Assembly (NCBI GenBank): GCA_913062925.1
Contig: CAJXWJ010000015.1
Span: 1-56,472, forward strand
Source: an uncultured Pseudorhodobacter sp.
GTDB taxonomy: Bacteria; Pseudomonadota; Alphaproteobacteria; Rhodobacterales; Rhodobacteraceae
Length of the DNA: 56,472 bases
Direction of reading: 5' to 3'
In this document: in pieces, positions 16,817 through 25,095 of the stretch
Layout of the letters: each line of letters begins with the position of its first letter
Numbering within the stretch: position 1 is the stretch's first letter
Made by a program: the position numbers and the translations under genes
The notes under the pieces: model-generated
What the model was told of the DNA's origin: nothing
Seen by the model: only the letters and a program-made list of their open reading frames with translations
Database searches by the model: none

Positions 16817-19800
16817 CTATTCGGCCGCCAGTTCCGGCCTGCCTTTGCGGCCCTTGGCTTCTGCCGCCGCTGCGCTGGTTTCCAGCGCTTGAATGCGGCT
16901 TTGCAGCTCAAGCGGGTCTGGCGTCTCGGCTTCCATCTCTTTTGCGCCGACGATGCCTTTGAACATCCAGGCGATCAATTTCGACAGATCATCCATGATC
17001 AGATAGAACGAGGGCACCACCACAAGGCTTAGCACGGTCGAGACGATAATCCCGCCGATCACCGCTGTCGCCATCGGCGCGCGGAAGGCCCCGCCCTCAC
17101 CAACCCCAAGCGCCGAAGGCAGCATGCCCGCAGACATCGCAATCGAGGTCATCACGATGGGCTGGGCGCGTTTGTGGCCCGCCTCCATCACTGCTTTGAA
17201 CCGCTCTTGGCCTTGGCGGCGCATTTCGATGATGAAATCCACCAAAAGGATCGCGTTTTTGGTGACAATGCCCATCAGCATCAAGATGCCGATCAGCACC
17301 GGCATCGACAGCGCCGAATTGGTCAAGATCAGCGCGGCTGCCACCCCGCCAATCGCCAGGGGCAGCGACAACAAAATGGTGAAGGGCTGGATCACCGATT
17401 TGAACAGCAAGATCAGCACCGTCAGCACCAGCATCGCGCCAAGGATCATCGCATTGGCAAAGCTGGCAAAAAGCTCGCTTTGCACCTCGGCGTCGCCGGC
17501 CTCTTTGATCACAGCACCTGCGGGCAGCTGCAAACCTGCGACAATCTCGGTCAGCCGCTCTTTGGCGGTGCCAAGCGCCACCCCGACCGGTAGGCCCGCG
17601 CCGATGGTGGCCTGACGGCTGCGATTCAGCCGTTTCACCATTGAGGGGCCTTCGCCGATTTGCACATCTGCCACCGTCGACAAGGGCACCGAAGCGCCGG
17701 TCTTGGTGATGACCTTCAGCGCCGAGATTGCGCGCAGATCTTTACTGCTGGCCTTGTCCAATTGAACACGAATCGGGATCAGCCGGTTGTCGATCGACAG
17801 TTTCGCCAAGGCGGCATCAACATCGCCGATGGTGGCCACCCGCAGTGTAGTTGCGATATCGGCTGCGGTGACGCCAAGGCGGGCGGCCTCGTCGCTGCGC
17901 GGGGTGATCTGCACCTCGGGGCGGGGCAAGGCGCCTTCCGAGCTGATATTGGCCAGCAAGGGTTCTGCGCGCAACGCCGATTCCAGAATTTGCACCGTGG
18001 TGTTCAGATCGGCCTCGCTGTTGGCCAGCACCGAATATGAGATGTCACGCTCGCCGCGGTCGTTCAGTTTAAAGGCGCGCATATCGGGGATGGCGGCGAT
18101 CCGCTTGAAGATCTCTTCCTCGATCACGTTTTGTGGCACCGGGCGGCCTTTGTCGGCCACCTCTGGCACCAAGCCGCCGATCAGCGGGATGCTGCGGCCC
18201 AATTGCGAGAGTTTCAGCAGCAAGGTTTGATCGAGTTTGACCAAAGTCACCGTCACCGAAGCGCGGCGGATATCCAGATCGCCCCGCGGCGACGACCCGC
18301 CCAGCACAAAAATCTTATCCACCCACGGCACATCTTTGATCAAGGCGGCCATGGCTTGGGTGGTCTGGTCGGTTTCAGCCAAGGTTGATCCCGGCGGCAG
18401 TTCAACCGAGATCGAGATGCGGCTGACATCTTCGGGCGGCAGGAACGACCCCGGCACCTTCAGCATGAAATAAAGCGAGACGATCAGCACGCCAATCGCG
18501 GTGATCATGGTAAAGTAATAGGTGGGCAGGCGGCGGAATTTGCCAGCGGCGGTTTTGCCCAAGAACGGCAGCGGCAGGCCTCCCAAAGTGGTGCGCTGCA
18601 CCAGTTTCAGGTAGTTGCGCATGAAGGGTCCGTCTTGGCCGTCGTGGTGGCCTGCGTTGGCGTCTTTGGCGCTCATCAGATAGGCCGCCATCATCGGCGT
18701 GATCAATCGCGCCACAAGCAGCGAGAAAGCCACGGCGATGGCGACAGTCAGGCCGAATTGTCGGAAATACTGCCCCGGAATGCCGCCCATGAACGACACC
18801 GGCATAAACACCGCGATGATGGTGAAGGTGGTGGCAATCACCGCAAGGCCGATCTCGTCTGCGGCCTCGATCGCAGCGCGGTAGGGGGTTTTGCCCATGC
18901 GGATGTGGCGGGCGATGTTTTCAATCTCGACGATGGCGTCATCGACAAGGATGCCTGTCGCCAAGGTAATCGCCAAGAACGACACCAGGTTCAGCGAAAA
19001 GCCCAACAGGTCCATCACCCAAAACGTCGGCACCGCAGACAGAGGCAGCGCCACCGCAGTGATCAGCGTGGCGCGCCAGTTGCGCAAGAAGGCCAGCACC
19101 ACCAGAATGGCCAGCAAAGCGCCCTCGAGCAGGGTGTGGATCGCGGATTCGTAGTTGCCATAGGTGTAGAACACCGTCTCGTCGACAAGGCTGATGTTCA
19201 CATTTGGATGGGCGCTGCGCAGCTGATCGAGCGTGGCATTGACGGTTTCGGCAACCGAGACTTCCGAGGCCCCCTTGGCACGAAACACCGAAAAGGTCAC
19301 AACCTGATTGCCATTAACCCGAGAGAACGAGCGCAGATCTTTGTAGGTGTCGGTCACACTGCCCAAATCGGACAGCCGCACATGCCGCCCCGAGGGCAGC
19401 GCGATGCTGGTTTGTGCCAGATTGGCCACGGTCTCGGCGTCGCCAAGGGTGCGGATCGCCTGCTCACCTGTGCCGATTTCCGAGCGGCCTGCGCCAAGGT
19501 TGGCGTTGGTGGCGCGCAGCTGCGCATTTACCATCGGCGCGGTGATGCCAAAGCTGCCCAATTTGATCGGATCAAGATCAATGTGGATCTCGCGGTCTGC
19601 GCCGCCAAAGCGGTCGATGCGCCCAACCCCCGGGCGGCCTTGCAGCGCGCGCAGAGTGGTGTCGTCGGTGAACCAAGACAGCTCTTCCAAGGTCATATCG
19701 GGGGCCGAAACCGCAAAGGTCATGATCGCCTGACCTTCCACCTCGATCTTGGTCACAGTTGGCGCGTCAATGCCCGAGGGCAGTTTTGCCCGTACGCGGT

Positions 19801-20137
19801 CGACGGCGTCTTTGACGTCTTGCAGCGCTTTGTCGGTTGGCACTTCGATGCGGAATTCAACGGCAGTGGTCGATAGCCCATCGACAACATTCGAGGTTAC
19901 GTTTTTCGCACCCGTGATGCCTGCGACGGCATCTTCGATCACTTTGGTGACTTGGGTTTCCATCTCGGCGGGGGCGGCGCCGGGTTGACTGACGGCGACG
20001 GCGATGACGGGCACATCGATATTGGGAAAGCGGGTGATCGGCAGCGCGTTGAAGCTTTGCCACCCCAGAACCATCAGGATGAAAAAGGCCAGCAACGGCG
20101 CAAGGGGATTGCGAATGGACCAAGCTGAGAAGTTCAT
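16817..20137 (-). CDS. RND efflux transporter permease
   Basis: Inner-membrane proton-driven pump of the HAE-1 (AcrB-like) RND family, 1106 residues with the expected two repeats of six helices and large periplasmic loops. The proton-relay aspartates are seen in ATGILVDDAIVEIENI, and the partner lysine in LMGIVTKNAILLVDF. The N terminus MNFSAWSIRNPLAP is typical. The tail (about residues 1060-1106) is charged and Ala-rich. ATG 20137 follows the adaptor gene's stop by eight bases. It is the last gene of a tetR-adaptor-pump operon. No outer-membrane factor is adjacent. Substrate is unknown. Confidence 0.94.
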   Translation of the reverse strand: MNFSAWSIRNPLAPLLAFFILMVLGWQSFNALPITRFPNIDVPVIAVAVSQPGAAPAEMETQVTKVIEDAVAGITGAKNVTSNVVDGLSTTAVEFRIEVPTDKALQDVKDAVDRVRAKLPSGIDAPTVTKIEVEGQAIMTFAVSAPDMTLEELSWFTDDTTLRALQGRPGVGRIDRFGGADREIHIDLDPIKLGSFGITAPMVNAQLRATNANLGAGRSEIGTGEQAIRTLGDAETVANLAQTSIALPSGRHVRLSDLGSVTDTYKDLRSFSRVNGNQVVTFSVFRAKGASEVSVAETVNATLDQLRSAHPNVNISLVDETVFYTYGNYESAIHTLLEGALLAILVVLAFLRNWRATLITAVALPLSAVPTFWVMDLLGFSLNLVSFLAITLATGILVDDAIVEIENIARHIRMGKTPYRAAIEAADEIGLAVIATTFTIIAVFMPVSFMGGIPGQYFRQFGLTVAIAVAFSLLVARLITPMMAAYLMSAKDANAGHHDGQDGPFMRNYLKLVQRTTLGGLPLPFLGKTAAGKFRRLPTYYFTMITAIGVLIVSLYFMLKVPGSFLPPEDVSRISISVELPPGSTLAETDQTTQAMAALIKDVPWVDKIFVLGGSSPRGDLDIRRASVTVTLVKLDQTLLLKLSQLGRSIPLIGGLVPEVADKGRPVPQNVIEEEIFKRIAAIPDMRAFKLNDRGERDISYSVLANSEADLNTTVQILESALRAEPLLANISSEGALPRPEVQITPRSDEAARLGVTAADIATTLRVATIGDVDAALAKLSIDNRLIPIRVQLDKASSKDLRAISALKVITKTGASVPLSTVADVQIGEGPSMVKRLNRSRQATIGAGLPVGVALGTAKERLTEIVAGLQLPAGAVIKEAGDAEVQSELFASFANAMILGAMLVLTVLILLFKSVIQPFTILLSLPLAIGGVAAALILTNSALSMPVLIGILMLMGIVTKNAILLVDFIIEMRRQGQERFKAVMEAGHKRAQPIVMTSIAMSAGMLPSALGVGEGGAFRAPMATAVIGGIIVSTVLSLVVVPSFYLIMDDLSKLIAWMFKGIVGAKEMEAETPDPLELQSRIQALETSAAAAEAKGRKGRPELAAE

Positions 20138-20145
20138 CCTGAGCC

Positions 20146-21321
20146 TCAGTTCGTTGCGGCGGCATCGGCCGCGATCGGGTTGATGTAATCGCCGTCGCGC
20201 ACGAAAGCGCCGGCTTTTGTCACGACGGTATCGCCCGCTTGCAGGCCTTGGATGATTTCCACCCAACCGCCATCGCGCATGCCTGTGGTGACGGGGAGGC
20301 TATGGGCTTGCCCGTCTTTGACCGCCAGCACTTGGGCTTGCCCATCGGCGCGACCAAGCGCGGTAATTGGCACCGCGACCACGTTTGCCGCGCGCAGCAG
20401 GATGCTGGCTTCGGCATACATGCCGGCCCGAATTGCGCTTGCGTCTTCAAAGCTGATGCGAAGGCGGCCAAGGCGGGTGATTGGGTCTATGCTTGGCTCG
20501 ACCAGCCGTACCAAGCCTTTGATCGGTGCGGCGGCGCCCACCAGCATAATCTCGACCGATTGGCCAATTTGCAGGCGGGCAAGGTCGGTTTCGGCGACAT
20601 CGGCGCGCAGCTCTAGCGCATTGTCGCGGATCAGGGTGAACATCGGCTGACCTTGCGCCGAGGCCACAGCGCCAAGCTGGGCGTTGCGGGCGGTGATTTC
20701 GCCTGCAAAGGGGGCTTTGACCTCGGTGCGCGAGAGTTGCAGATCGACGTTGGCAATCTGGGCTTCGACAAGGGCAAGCTGGGCTTTGGCGGCTTCGGCG
20801 GATTGGGTGGCAACCGCGATGCGCGAGCCGGCCGAGACGGCGGCGGCGGTGGCCTGATCGGCGGCGGCTTGGCTGGCGGTGCCTTGGGCCTTAAGCGCTT
20901 TGGTGCGATCGGCCACGCGCTGGGCTTCGGCGGCGGAAGAGGTGGCGTCAAGCACCTGCGCCTGAGCCTGAGCGATCTGGGCGCGGGCGGCGGCGATAGA
21001 GGCGGTCAGCTGCGCCTTTTGCAGCGTCAGCGTCGAGGAAGACAGCCGCGCCAGCACTTGGCCTTCGACCACAGTGTCGCCAACATCGGCAAGCAAAGCC
21101 TCGATCGGTTGGCCCTCGATCAGTGGCACCACTTGGATTTGTTGCAAGGGGGTGATCAGGCCGCTGGCCAGCACGATGTCGCGCAAGTCGCGGCTTTGCA
21201 CCTTTGATACGGTGATTGCGGGCAGGGTGGTTTGATCGCTCGGCGCGGTTTGCGCCCAAAGCGGAGCGGCAGCAGAGCCAAGCAGGGCGACAAGCATCAG
21301 GGGAAATATCGGGGTCATCAT
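20146..21321 (-). CDS. RND periplasmic adaptor (membrane fusion protein)
   Basis: HlyD/AcrA-type adaptor linking the RND pump to an outer-membrane channel. It has 391 residues with a signal peptide (MTPIFPLMLVALLGSAAAPLWA), a barrel/lipoyl region (QIQVVPLIEGQPIEALLADVGD), a long Ala/Gln coiled-coil hairpin at about 105-200, and a beta-barrel end (VVTKAGAFVRDGD). The start is ATG 21321 or 21318. Its ATGA overlaps the stop of the upstream tetR gene by four bases, which suggests translational coupling. Confidence 0.93.
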   Translation of the reverse strand: MMTPIFPLMLVALLGSAAAPLWAQTAPSDQTTLPAITVSKVQSRDLRDIVLASGLITPLQQIQVVPLIEGQPIEALLADVGDTVVEGQVLARLSSSTLTLQKAQLTASIAAARAQIAQAQAQVLDATSSAAEAQRVADRTKALKAQGTASQAAADQATAAAVSAGSRIAVATQSAEAAKAQLALVEAQIANVDLQLSRTEVKAPFAGEITARNAQLGAVASAQGQPMFTLIRDNALELRADVAETDLARLQIGQSVEIMLVGAAAPIKGLVRLVEPSIDPITRLGRLRISFEDASAIRAGMYAEASILLRAANVVAVPITALGRADGQAQVLAVKDGQAHSLPVTTGMRDGGWVEIIQGLQAGDTVVTKAGAFVRDGDYINPIAADAAATN

Positions 21322-21944
21322 TTAACTTTCAACGAGGCGCGGGCGACTTCGGCCAGCATTTGATCAATGGTGTTAAGAATAAGCGTGTTCAAAGCGTCGC
21401 GAGCCTCGGGCGCACGCGGCGCTTGCATAGAGGCGGCTTTGACCAGCAGCACGATATAGCTGGCATGGCTTTGAAAACGTTTGGTGATTTCGGCAAGCGG
21501 TAGCCCGGTTTCGCGGGCAAAGACCTGCATCAGATTGGCCGTGATCGAGGCTTCCATCCGATCGGCGGCCTGCGCGATCTCGGGTTTGCGCAGGGCGGCA
21601 GCGGTGATTTCGGCCCAGATTTGACCATCGACACACTCTTGATGCAGCTGAATTTGCAGTGCAACCTGTTGTTTCAGTGTTAAAAGCGGGAAAGGCGAGG
21701 TCATGATCTCGGCGAAATGCCCCTCCATTTCGGCCAGATCATGCGCGATCAGCTGCTCGACGATGGCAGCTTTGGAGGGGAAATAGCGGTAGAAATTACC
21801 AACACTCATCCCCGCCGCGCGGGCGAGGTCTTGCATCGACGCCCCGTCAAAGCCTTTTTCGGCAAAGGCGACGCGCACCAAAGCCAGAATGTCAAAGGTG
21901 CGTTGTTCAGCCCGAAGGTCTTGGGCGGTGGCGACAGAGGTCAT
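21318..21944 (-). CDS. TetR-family transcriptional regulator
   Basis: DNA-binding regulator of about 208 residues, probably the local repressor of the efflux operon. The helix-turn-helix is MQDLARAAGMSVGNFYRYF near residues 39-57. The ATG at 21944 (MTSVATAQDL) is preferred: an ATG at 21989 would lie beside a TGAACGTTCA palindrome (21975-21984), which is more likely the operator in the 5' leader. It overlaps the adaptor gene by four bases (ATGA), so regulator and pump are one transcript. Confidence 0.88.
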   Translation of the reverse strand: MTSVATAQDLRAEQRTFDILALVRVAFAEKGFDGASMQDLARAAGMSVGNFYRYFPSKAAIVEQLIAHDLAEMEGHFAEIMTSPFPLLTLKQQVALQIQLHQECVDGQIWAEITAAALRKPEIAQAADRMEASITANLMQVFARETGLPLAEITKRFQSHASYIVLLVKAASMQAPRAPEARDALNTLILNTIDQMLAEVARASLKVK

Positions 21945-21974
21945 GGAGGCTCCGGCATGGGGGCGAAAGGGAAG

Positions 21975-21984
21975 TGAACGTTCA
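21975..21984. promoter_or_regulatory. TetR operator candidate
   Basis: Perfect ten-base palindrome TGAACGTTCA, about 31 bases before the preferred tetR start, in a run of GAATGA/TTCATT. This is a common TetR-type operator core, so autoregulation is likely. Confidence 0.5.
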
Positions 21985-22158
21985 TTCATTTCTTATCAGC
22001 TTGGCAGAATAGGTCAATAAATCTTTGCGTGAAGCGCAGGGCTGCGACATTTAGCGCAAAATGGCGCGTGATCCAGACCAAGCAAGCCGATTGTTGCGCC
22101 CAAGGCGGGGGGCGTGTATCAGGCGGAAAAGCTGGATTGAACCAATTTGGGGGCAAAT

Positions 22159-23421
22159 ATGCGTCGTGTTGTCATAACGGGTCTGGGCATGGTCACACCC
22201 CTTGCCTGCGGTGTGGAAGAAACTTGGAGCCGTCTTTTGGCGGGCCAGTCTGGTGCCGGGCCAATTACCCGCTTTGATGCCAGCAATGTGGTGACGCAAT
22301 ATGCCTGCGAAATTCCCTTTGGCGATGGCACAGATGGCAGCTTTAACCCCAACGATTGGATGGAGCCGAAGGACCGTCGTAAGGTCGATGATTTCATCCT
22401 TTACGGCATGGCGGCGGCTGTGCAAGCGGTGCGCGATTCTGGTTGGGAGCCGCAAACCGAAGAAGATCGTTGCCGCACTGGCGTGATGATCGGCTCGGGC
22501 ATTGGCGGGCTGACCTCGATTGCCGAGACGGCGGTTTTGATCAAGGAAAAGGGTCCAAAGCGGGTTTCGCCGTTCTTTATTCCGGGATCGCTGATCAATT
22601 TGATTTCGGGGCAGGTCTCGATCCGCTTTGGCTTCAAGGGGCCGAACCATGCGGTGGTGACGGCCTGTTCAACGGGCGCGCATGCGATTGGCGATGCGGC
22701 GCGGCTGATCCAATGGGGCGATGCCGATGTGATGCTGGCAGGCGGGGCGGAAGCGCCGATCTCGGAAATTGGCATCGCGGGCTTTAACGCCTGCAAGGCG
22801 CTGTCGACCAAGCGCGGCGATGATCCGACCAAAGCCAGCCGCCCCTATGACGCCGATCGCGATGGCTTTGTGATGGGCGAAGGTGCAGGCGTGGTGGTGC
22901 TGGAGGAATACGAGCATGCCATGGCACGCGGTGCCAAGATCTATGCCGAGGTTCTGGGCTATGGGTTGTCGGGGGATGCCTATCACATCACTGCGCCGGC
23001 CGAAGATGGCGATGGCGGGTTCCGTTCGATGCAGATGGCGTTGAAACGCGCTGGGCTTGAGCCTGCCGATATTGACTACATCAACGCGCATGGCACCTCG
23101 ACCATGGCAGATACCATCGAGCTGGGCGCTGTCGAGCGGTTGATGGGGGATGCGGCGGCGCAGGCGACGATGTCTTCGACCAAGTCGAGCATCGGGCATT
23201 TGCTGGGGGCTGCGGGCGCGGTGGAGGCGATTTTCTGCGTGCTGGCGCTGCGCGATCAGGTGGCACCGCCAACGATCAACCTTGATAATCCGGCGATTGC
23301 CCCCAAGTTGGATCTGGCACCAAATGCGGCGCGCAAGCGCAAGATTGATGTGGCGCTGTCGAATTCTTTTGGCTTTGGCGGCACCAATGCCAGCCTTGTT
23401 TTGGGGAAGGTTAAGGCCTGA
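22159..23421 (+). CDS. fabF: 3-oxoacyl-ACP synthase II
   Basis: Condensing enzyme that elongates fatty acyl chains with malonyl-ACP. It has 420 residues, full length. The catalytic triad is Cys170 (VVTACSTGAHAIGD), His311 (NAHGTST) and His347 (SSIGHLLGAAG). ATG 22159 is chosen over the open codons before it. Its stop overlaps the mltG start by one base (TGATG), so the two are coupled. In most Rhodobacterales it follows acpP directly; here about 5.4 kb of efflux genes separate them. Confidence 0.97.
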   Translation: MRRVVITGLGMVTPLACGVEETWSRLLAGQSGAGPITRFDASNVVTQYACEIPFGDGTDGSFNPNDWMEPKDRRKVDDFILYGMAAAVQAVRDSGWEPQTEEDRCRTGVMIGSGIGGLTSIAETAVLIKEKGPKRVSPFFIPGSLINLISGQVSIRFGFKGPNHAVVTACSTGAHAIGDAARLIQWGDADVMLAGGAEAPISEIGIAGFNACKALSTKRGDDPTKASRPYDADRDGFVMGEGAGVVVLEEYEHAMARGAKIYAEVLGYGLSGDAYHITAPAEDGDGGFRSMQMALKRAGLEPADIDYINAHGTSTMADTIELGAVERLMGDAAAQATMSSTKSSIGHLLGAAGAVEAIFCVLALRDQVAPPTINLDNPAIAPKLDLAPNAARKRKIDVALSNSFGFGGTNASLVLGKVKA

Positions 23422-24581
23422 TGTGGAAGTCTGTTGCCTCTAATGCGTTGACTTTGTTTATTGTGATCCTTGTGGTTGCCTTTGGGGTCATCGCTTGGGG
23501 GCGGCAGCAGTTTGTTGGCGCGGGGCCATTGGCCGCGCCGATTTGTTTCAAGGTGGAACGCGGCGCGTCCCTGTCGCAGGTGGGGCGCACGCTGGAAGAG
23601 CAGGGTGCGGTCAGCGATGCGCGGATTTTCCGCATTGGCGCGGATTATTCGGGTCGGTCCAAGGATTTGAAATTTGGCAGCTATCTGATCGCGCCCAATG
23701 CCTCGATGGAAGCGGTGCTGGACGATCTGACGGCGGGCGGGCAATCGACCTGTGGGCGCGAGGTGAATTTCCGCATATCTGTGGCGAAAAGTCAGGTGAT
23801 CTTGCGCGAGCTTGATCCTGTCAGCAATCGCTATGTCGAAGTGGCAAGCTTTGATCCGGCCGCCGAGGCCGCGCCAAGTGCCTATCTGGATGCAGCGCAG
23901 GCAGGGGATCTGCGGTTGCGGATCACTTTGGCCGAAGGGGTTACATCGTGGCAGGTGGTGGATGCGCTGAAGCGGGCGGATTTTCTGTCGGGCAGCATCG
24001 AGGCGGTGCCCGCCGAGGGCATCTTGTCGCCTGACAGTTATGAGGTGGAAAAAGGGGCTGATCGTGCGGCGCTGATTGCCGAGATGGAAGCGCGGCAGGC
24101 GGCGACTTTGGCCGAGCTTTGGGCGCAGCGCGCGGCCGGGCTGCCCTATAAGACGCCGGAAGAGGCTTTGGTGATGGCCTCGATCGTCGAGAAAGAAACC
24201 GGTGTGGCGGCCGAGCGCAAGCTGGTGGCGGGGGTGTTTTTGAACCGCATTGCCAAGGGCATGCGGCTGCAAACCGACCCTACGGTGATTTATGGTGTGA
24301 CCAAAGGCAAAGGCCTGTTGGGGCGGGGGTTGCGCCAAAGCGAGCTTAAGGCTGCAACGCCTTGGAACACCTATGTTATTTTAGGTTTGCCGCCGACGCC
24401 TATTGCCAATCCGGGGCGGTTGAGCATCGAGGCGGCCTTGCAGCCAGAGCCGAGCGATTATCTGTTCTTTGTGGCCGACGGATCGGGGGGCCATGCCTTT
24501 GCCACAACCTTGGCCGAGCATAACGCCAATGTGGTGAAATGGCGCGCGATTGAGGCAGCCAAGCCTGCGGTGGCGCCTTAA
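23421..24581 (+). CDS. mltG: endolytic murein transglycosylase
   Basis: Inner-membrane enzyme that cuts nascent glycan strands and so sets their length. It has 386 residues: a short cytoplasmic start, one N-terminal membrane segment at about 9-26 (ALTLFIVILVVAFGVIAW), a LysM-like region and the YceG domain. The catalytic glutamate is in ASIVEKETG. The conserved ends GRGLRQSELK and NTYVILGLPPTPIANPG are present. The start overlaps the fabF stop. It lies just before the GTA leader, the conserved neighbour in this order. Confidence 0.95.
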   Translation: MWKSVASNALTLFIVILVVAFGVIAWGRQQFVGAGPLAAPICFKVERGASLSQVGRTLEEQGAVSDARIFRIGADYSGRSKDLKFGSYLIAPNASMEAVLDDLTAGGQSTCGREVNFRISVAKSQVILRELDPVSNRYVEVASFDPAAEAAPSAYLDAAQAGDLRLRITLAEGVTSWQVVDALKRADFLSGSIEAVPAEGILSPDSYEVEKGADRAALIAEMEARQAATLAELWAQRAAGLPYKTPEEALVMASIVEKETGVAAERKLVAGVFLNRIAKGMRLQTDPTVIYGVTKGKGLLGRGLRQSELKAATPWNTYVILGLPPTPIANPGRLSIEAALQPEPSDYLFFVADGSGGHAFATTLAEHNANVVKWRAIEAAKPAVAP

Positions 24582-24604
24582 GGGGTTAATGAAACCCTAA
24601 CTCT

Positions 24605-24655
24605 GCGCGCGCAAGTCACTGATATAAAACGGTTTTATCTTGACTTTGCGCGCGC
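24605..24655. promoter_or_regulatory. concentric inverted repeats in the GTA promoter region
   Basis: The outer repeat is GCGCGCGCAAGTCA (24605-24618) with TGACTTTGCGCGCGC (24641-24655), differing by one inserted base. The inner repeat is ATAAAAC (24624-24630) with GTTTTAT (24632-24638). Both share the centre near 24630. The right outer arm overlaps the TTGACT -35 candidate at 24640-24645. It is 117 bases before g1 and looks like an operator for the GTA activator. Confidence 0.5.
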
Positions 24656-24668
24656 TCTGATGTAGCAA
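24640..24668 (+). promoter_or_regulatory. candidate GTA promoter
   Basis: TTGACT (24640-24645), 17-base spacer, TAGCAA (24663-24668). The -35 is a near match; the -10 is weak, as expected for a promoter that needs an activator. It lies downstream of mltG and upstream of the terminator-like hairpin. Confidence 0.4.
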
Positions 24669-24692
24669 TTTCCTATGCTAGAAGAGATGGGC

Positions 24693-24726
24693 AAACGGCT
24701 TGGGGGCAACCCTTGGGCCGTTTTTT
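24693..24726 (+). terminator. terminator or attenuator in the GTA leader
   Basis: AAACGGC (24693-24699) pairs with GCCGTTT (24717-24723), with an inner GGG/CCC, followed by six T's (24721-24726). It lies after the promoter candidate and 45 bases before g1. It may end mltG transcripts and at the same time limit read-through into the GTA genes. Confidence 0.7.
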
Positions 24727-24771
24727 CATGTCTATCGTGCGGGGCGGCATGAAAGGTGGGTCAGACACCAT

Positions 24772-25095
24772 ATGAGCATAAATTTCTCGGCGGACGACGA
24801 ACCTGGGGTCGATATGTTGGCGCAGGTCGAACAGCTGATGCGCGTGGCGGCTGAAGAGCTGGTCACAGCGGTCAATTCGGTGAAACGCGGCAAACTCGAG
24901 GATGCAAAGGCAGCGATGACTGCCGTGCGCGACCTGCGGGCCGCTTATTTTGTTGTGATGGATGAAAGAGGTAAAGTTGAAAAACTCCGCAAGCAAGTTG
25001 CAGGGGCTGTCGGAACCGGCACGCTCGACCTATCAGCCGCGCGCGATGAGATCGGGCGCAGATTGGCTCGCCTCCGCGACGCCGCAACAGGTTGA
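24772..25095 (+). CDS. GTA g1, small terminase-like protein
   Basis: First gene of the GTA structural cluster, 107 residues, matching the position and kind of RcGTA g1, which is reported as the small terminase that selects packaging substrate. Seen: an acidic N terminus (MSINFSADDEPGVDML), then predicted long helices with a coiled-coil-like VEQLMRVAAEELVTAVNSV, LRAAYFVVMDERGKVEKLRKQ, and a C-terminal helix RDEIGRRLARLRDA. ATG 24772 follows a terminator-like hairpin. It overlaps g2 by at least 50 bases. Confidence 0.85.
   Translation: MSINFSADDEPGVDMLAQVEQLMRVAAEELVTAVNSVKRGKLEDAKAAMTAVRDLRAAYFVVMDERGKVEKLRKQVAGAVGTGTLDLSAARDEIGRRLARLRDAATG

Noticed and set aside
24578-24589. CtrA box at the GTA promoter (TTAA-GGGG-TTAA)
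   Set aside because: The spacing is four, not seven, and one TTAA overlaps the mltG stop.
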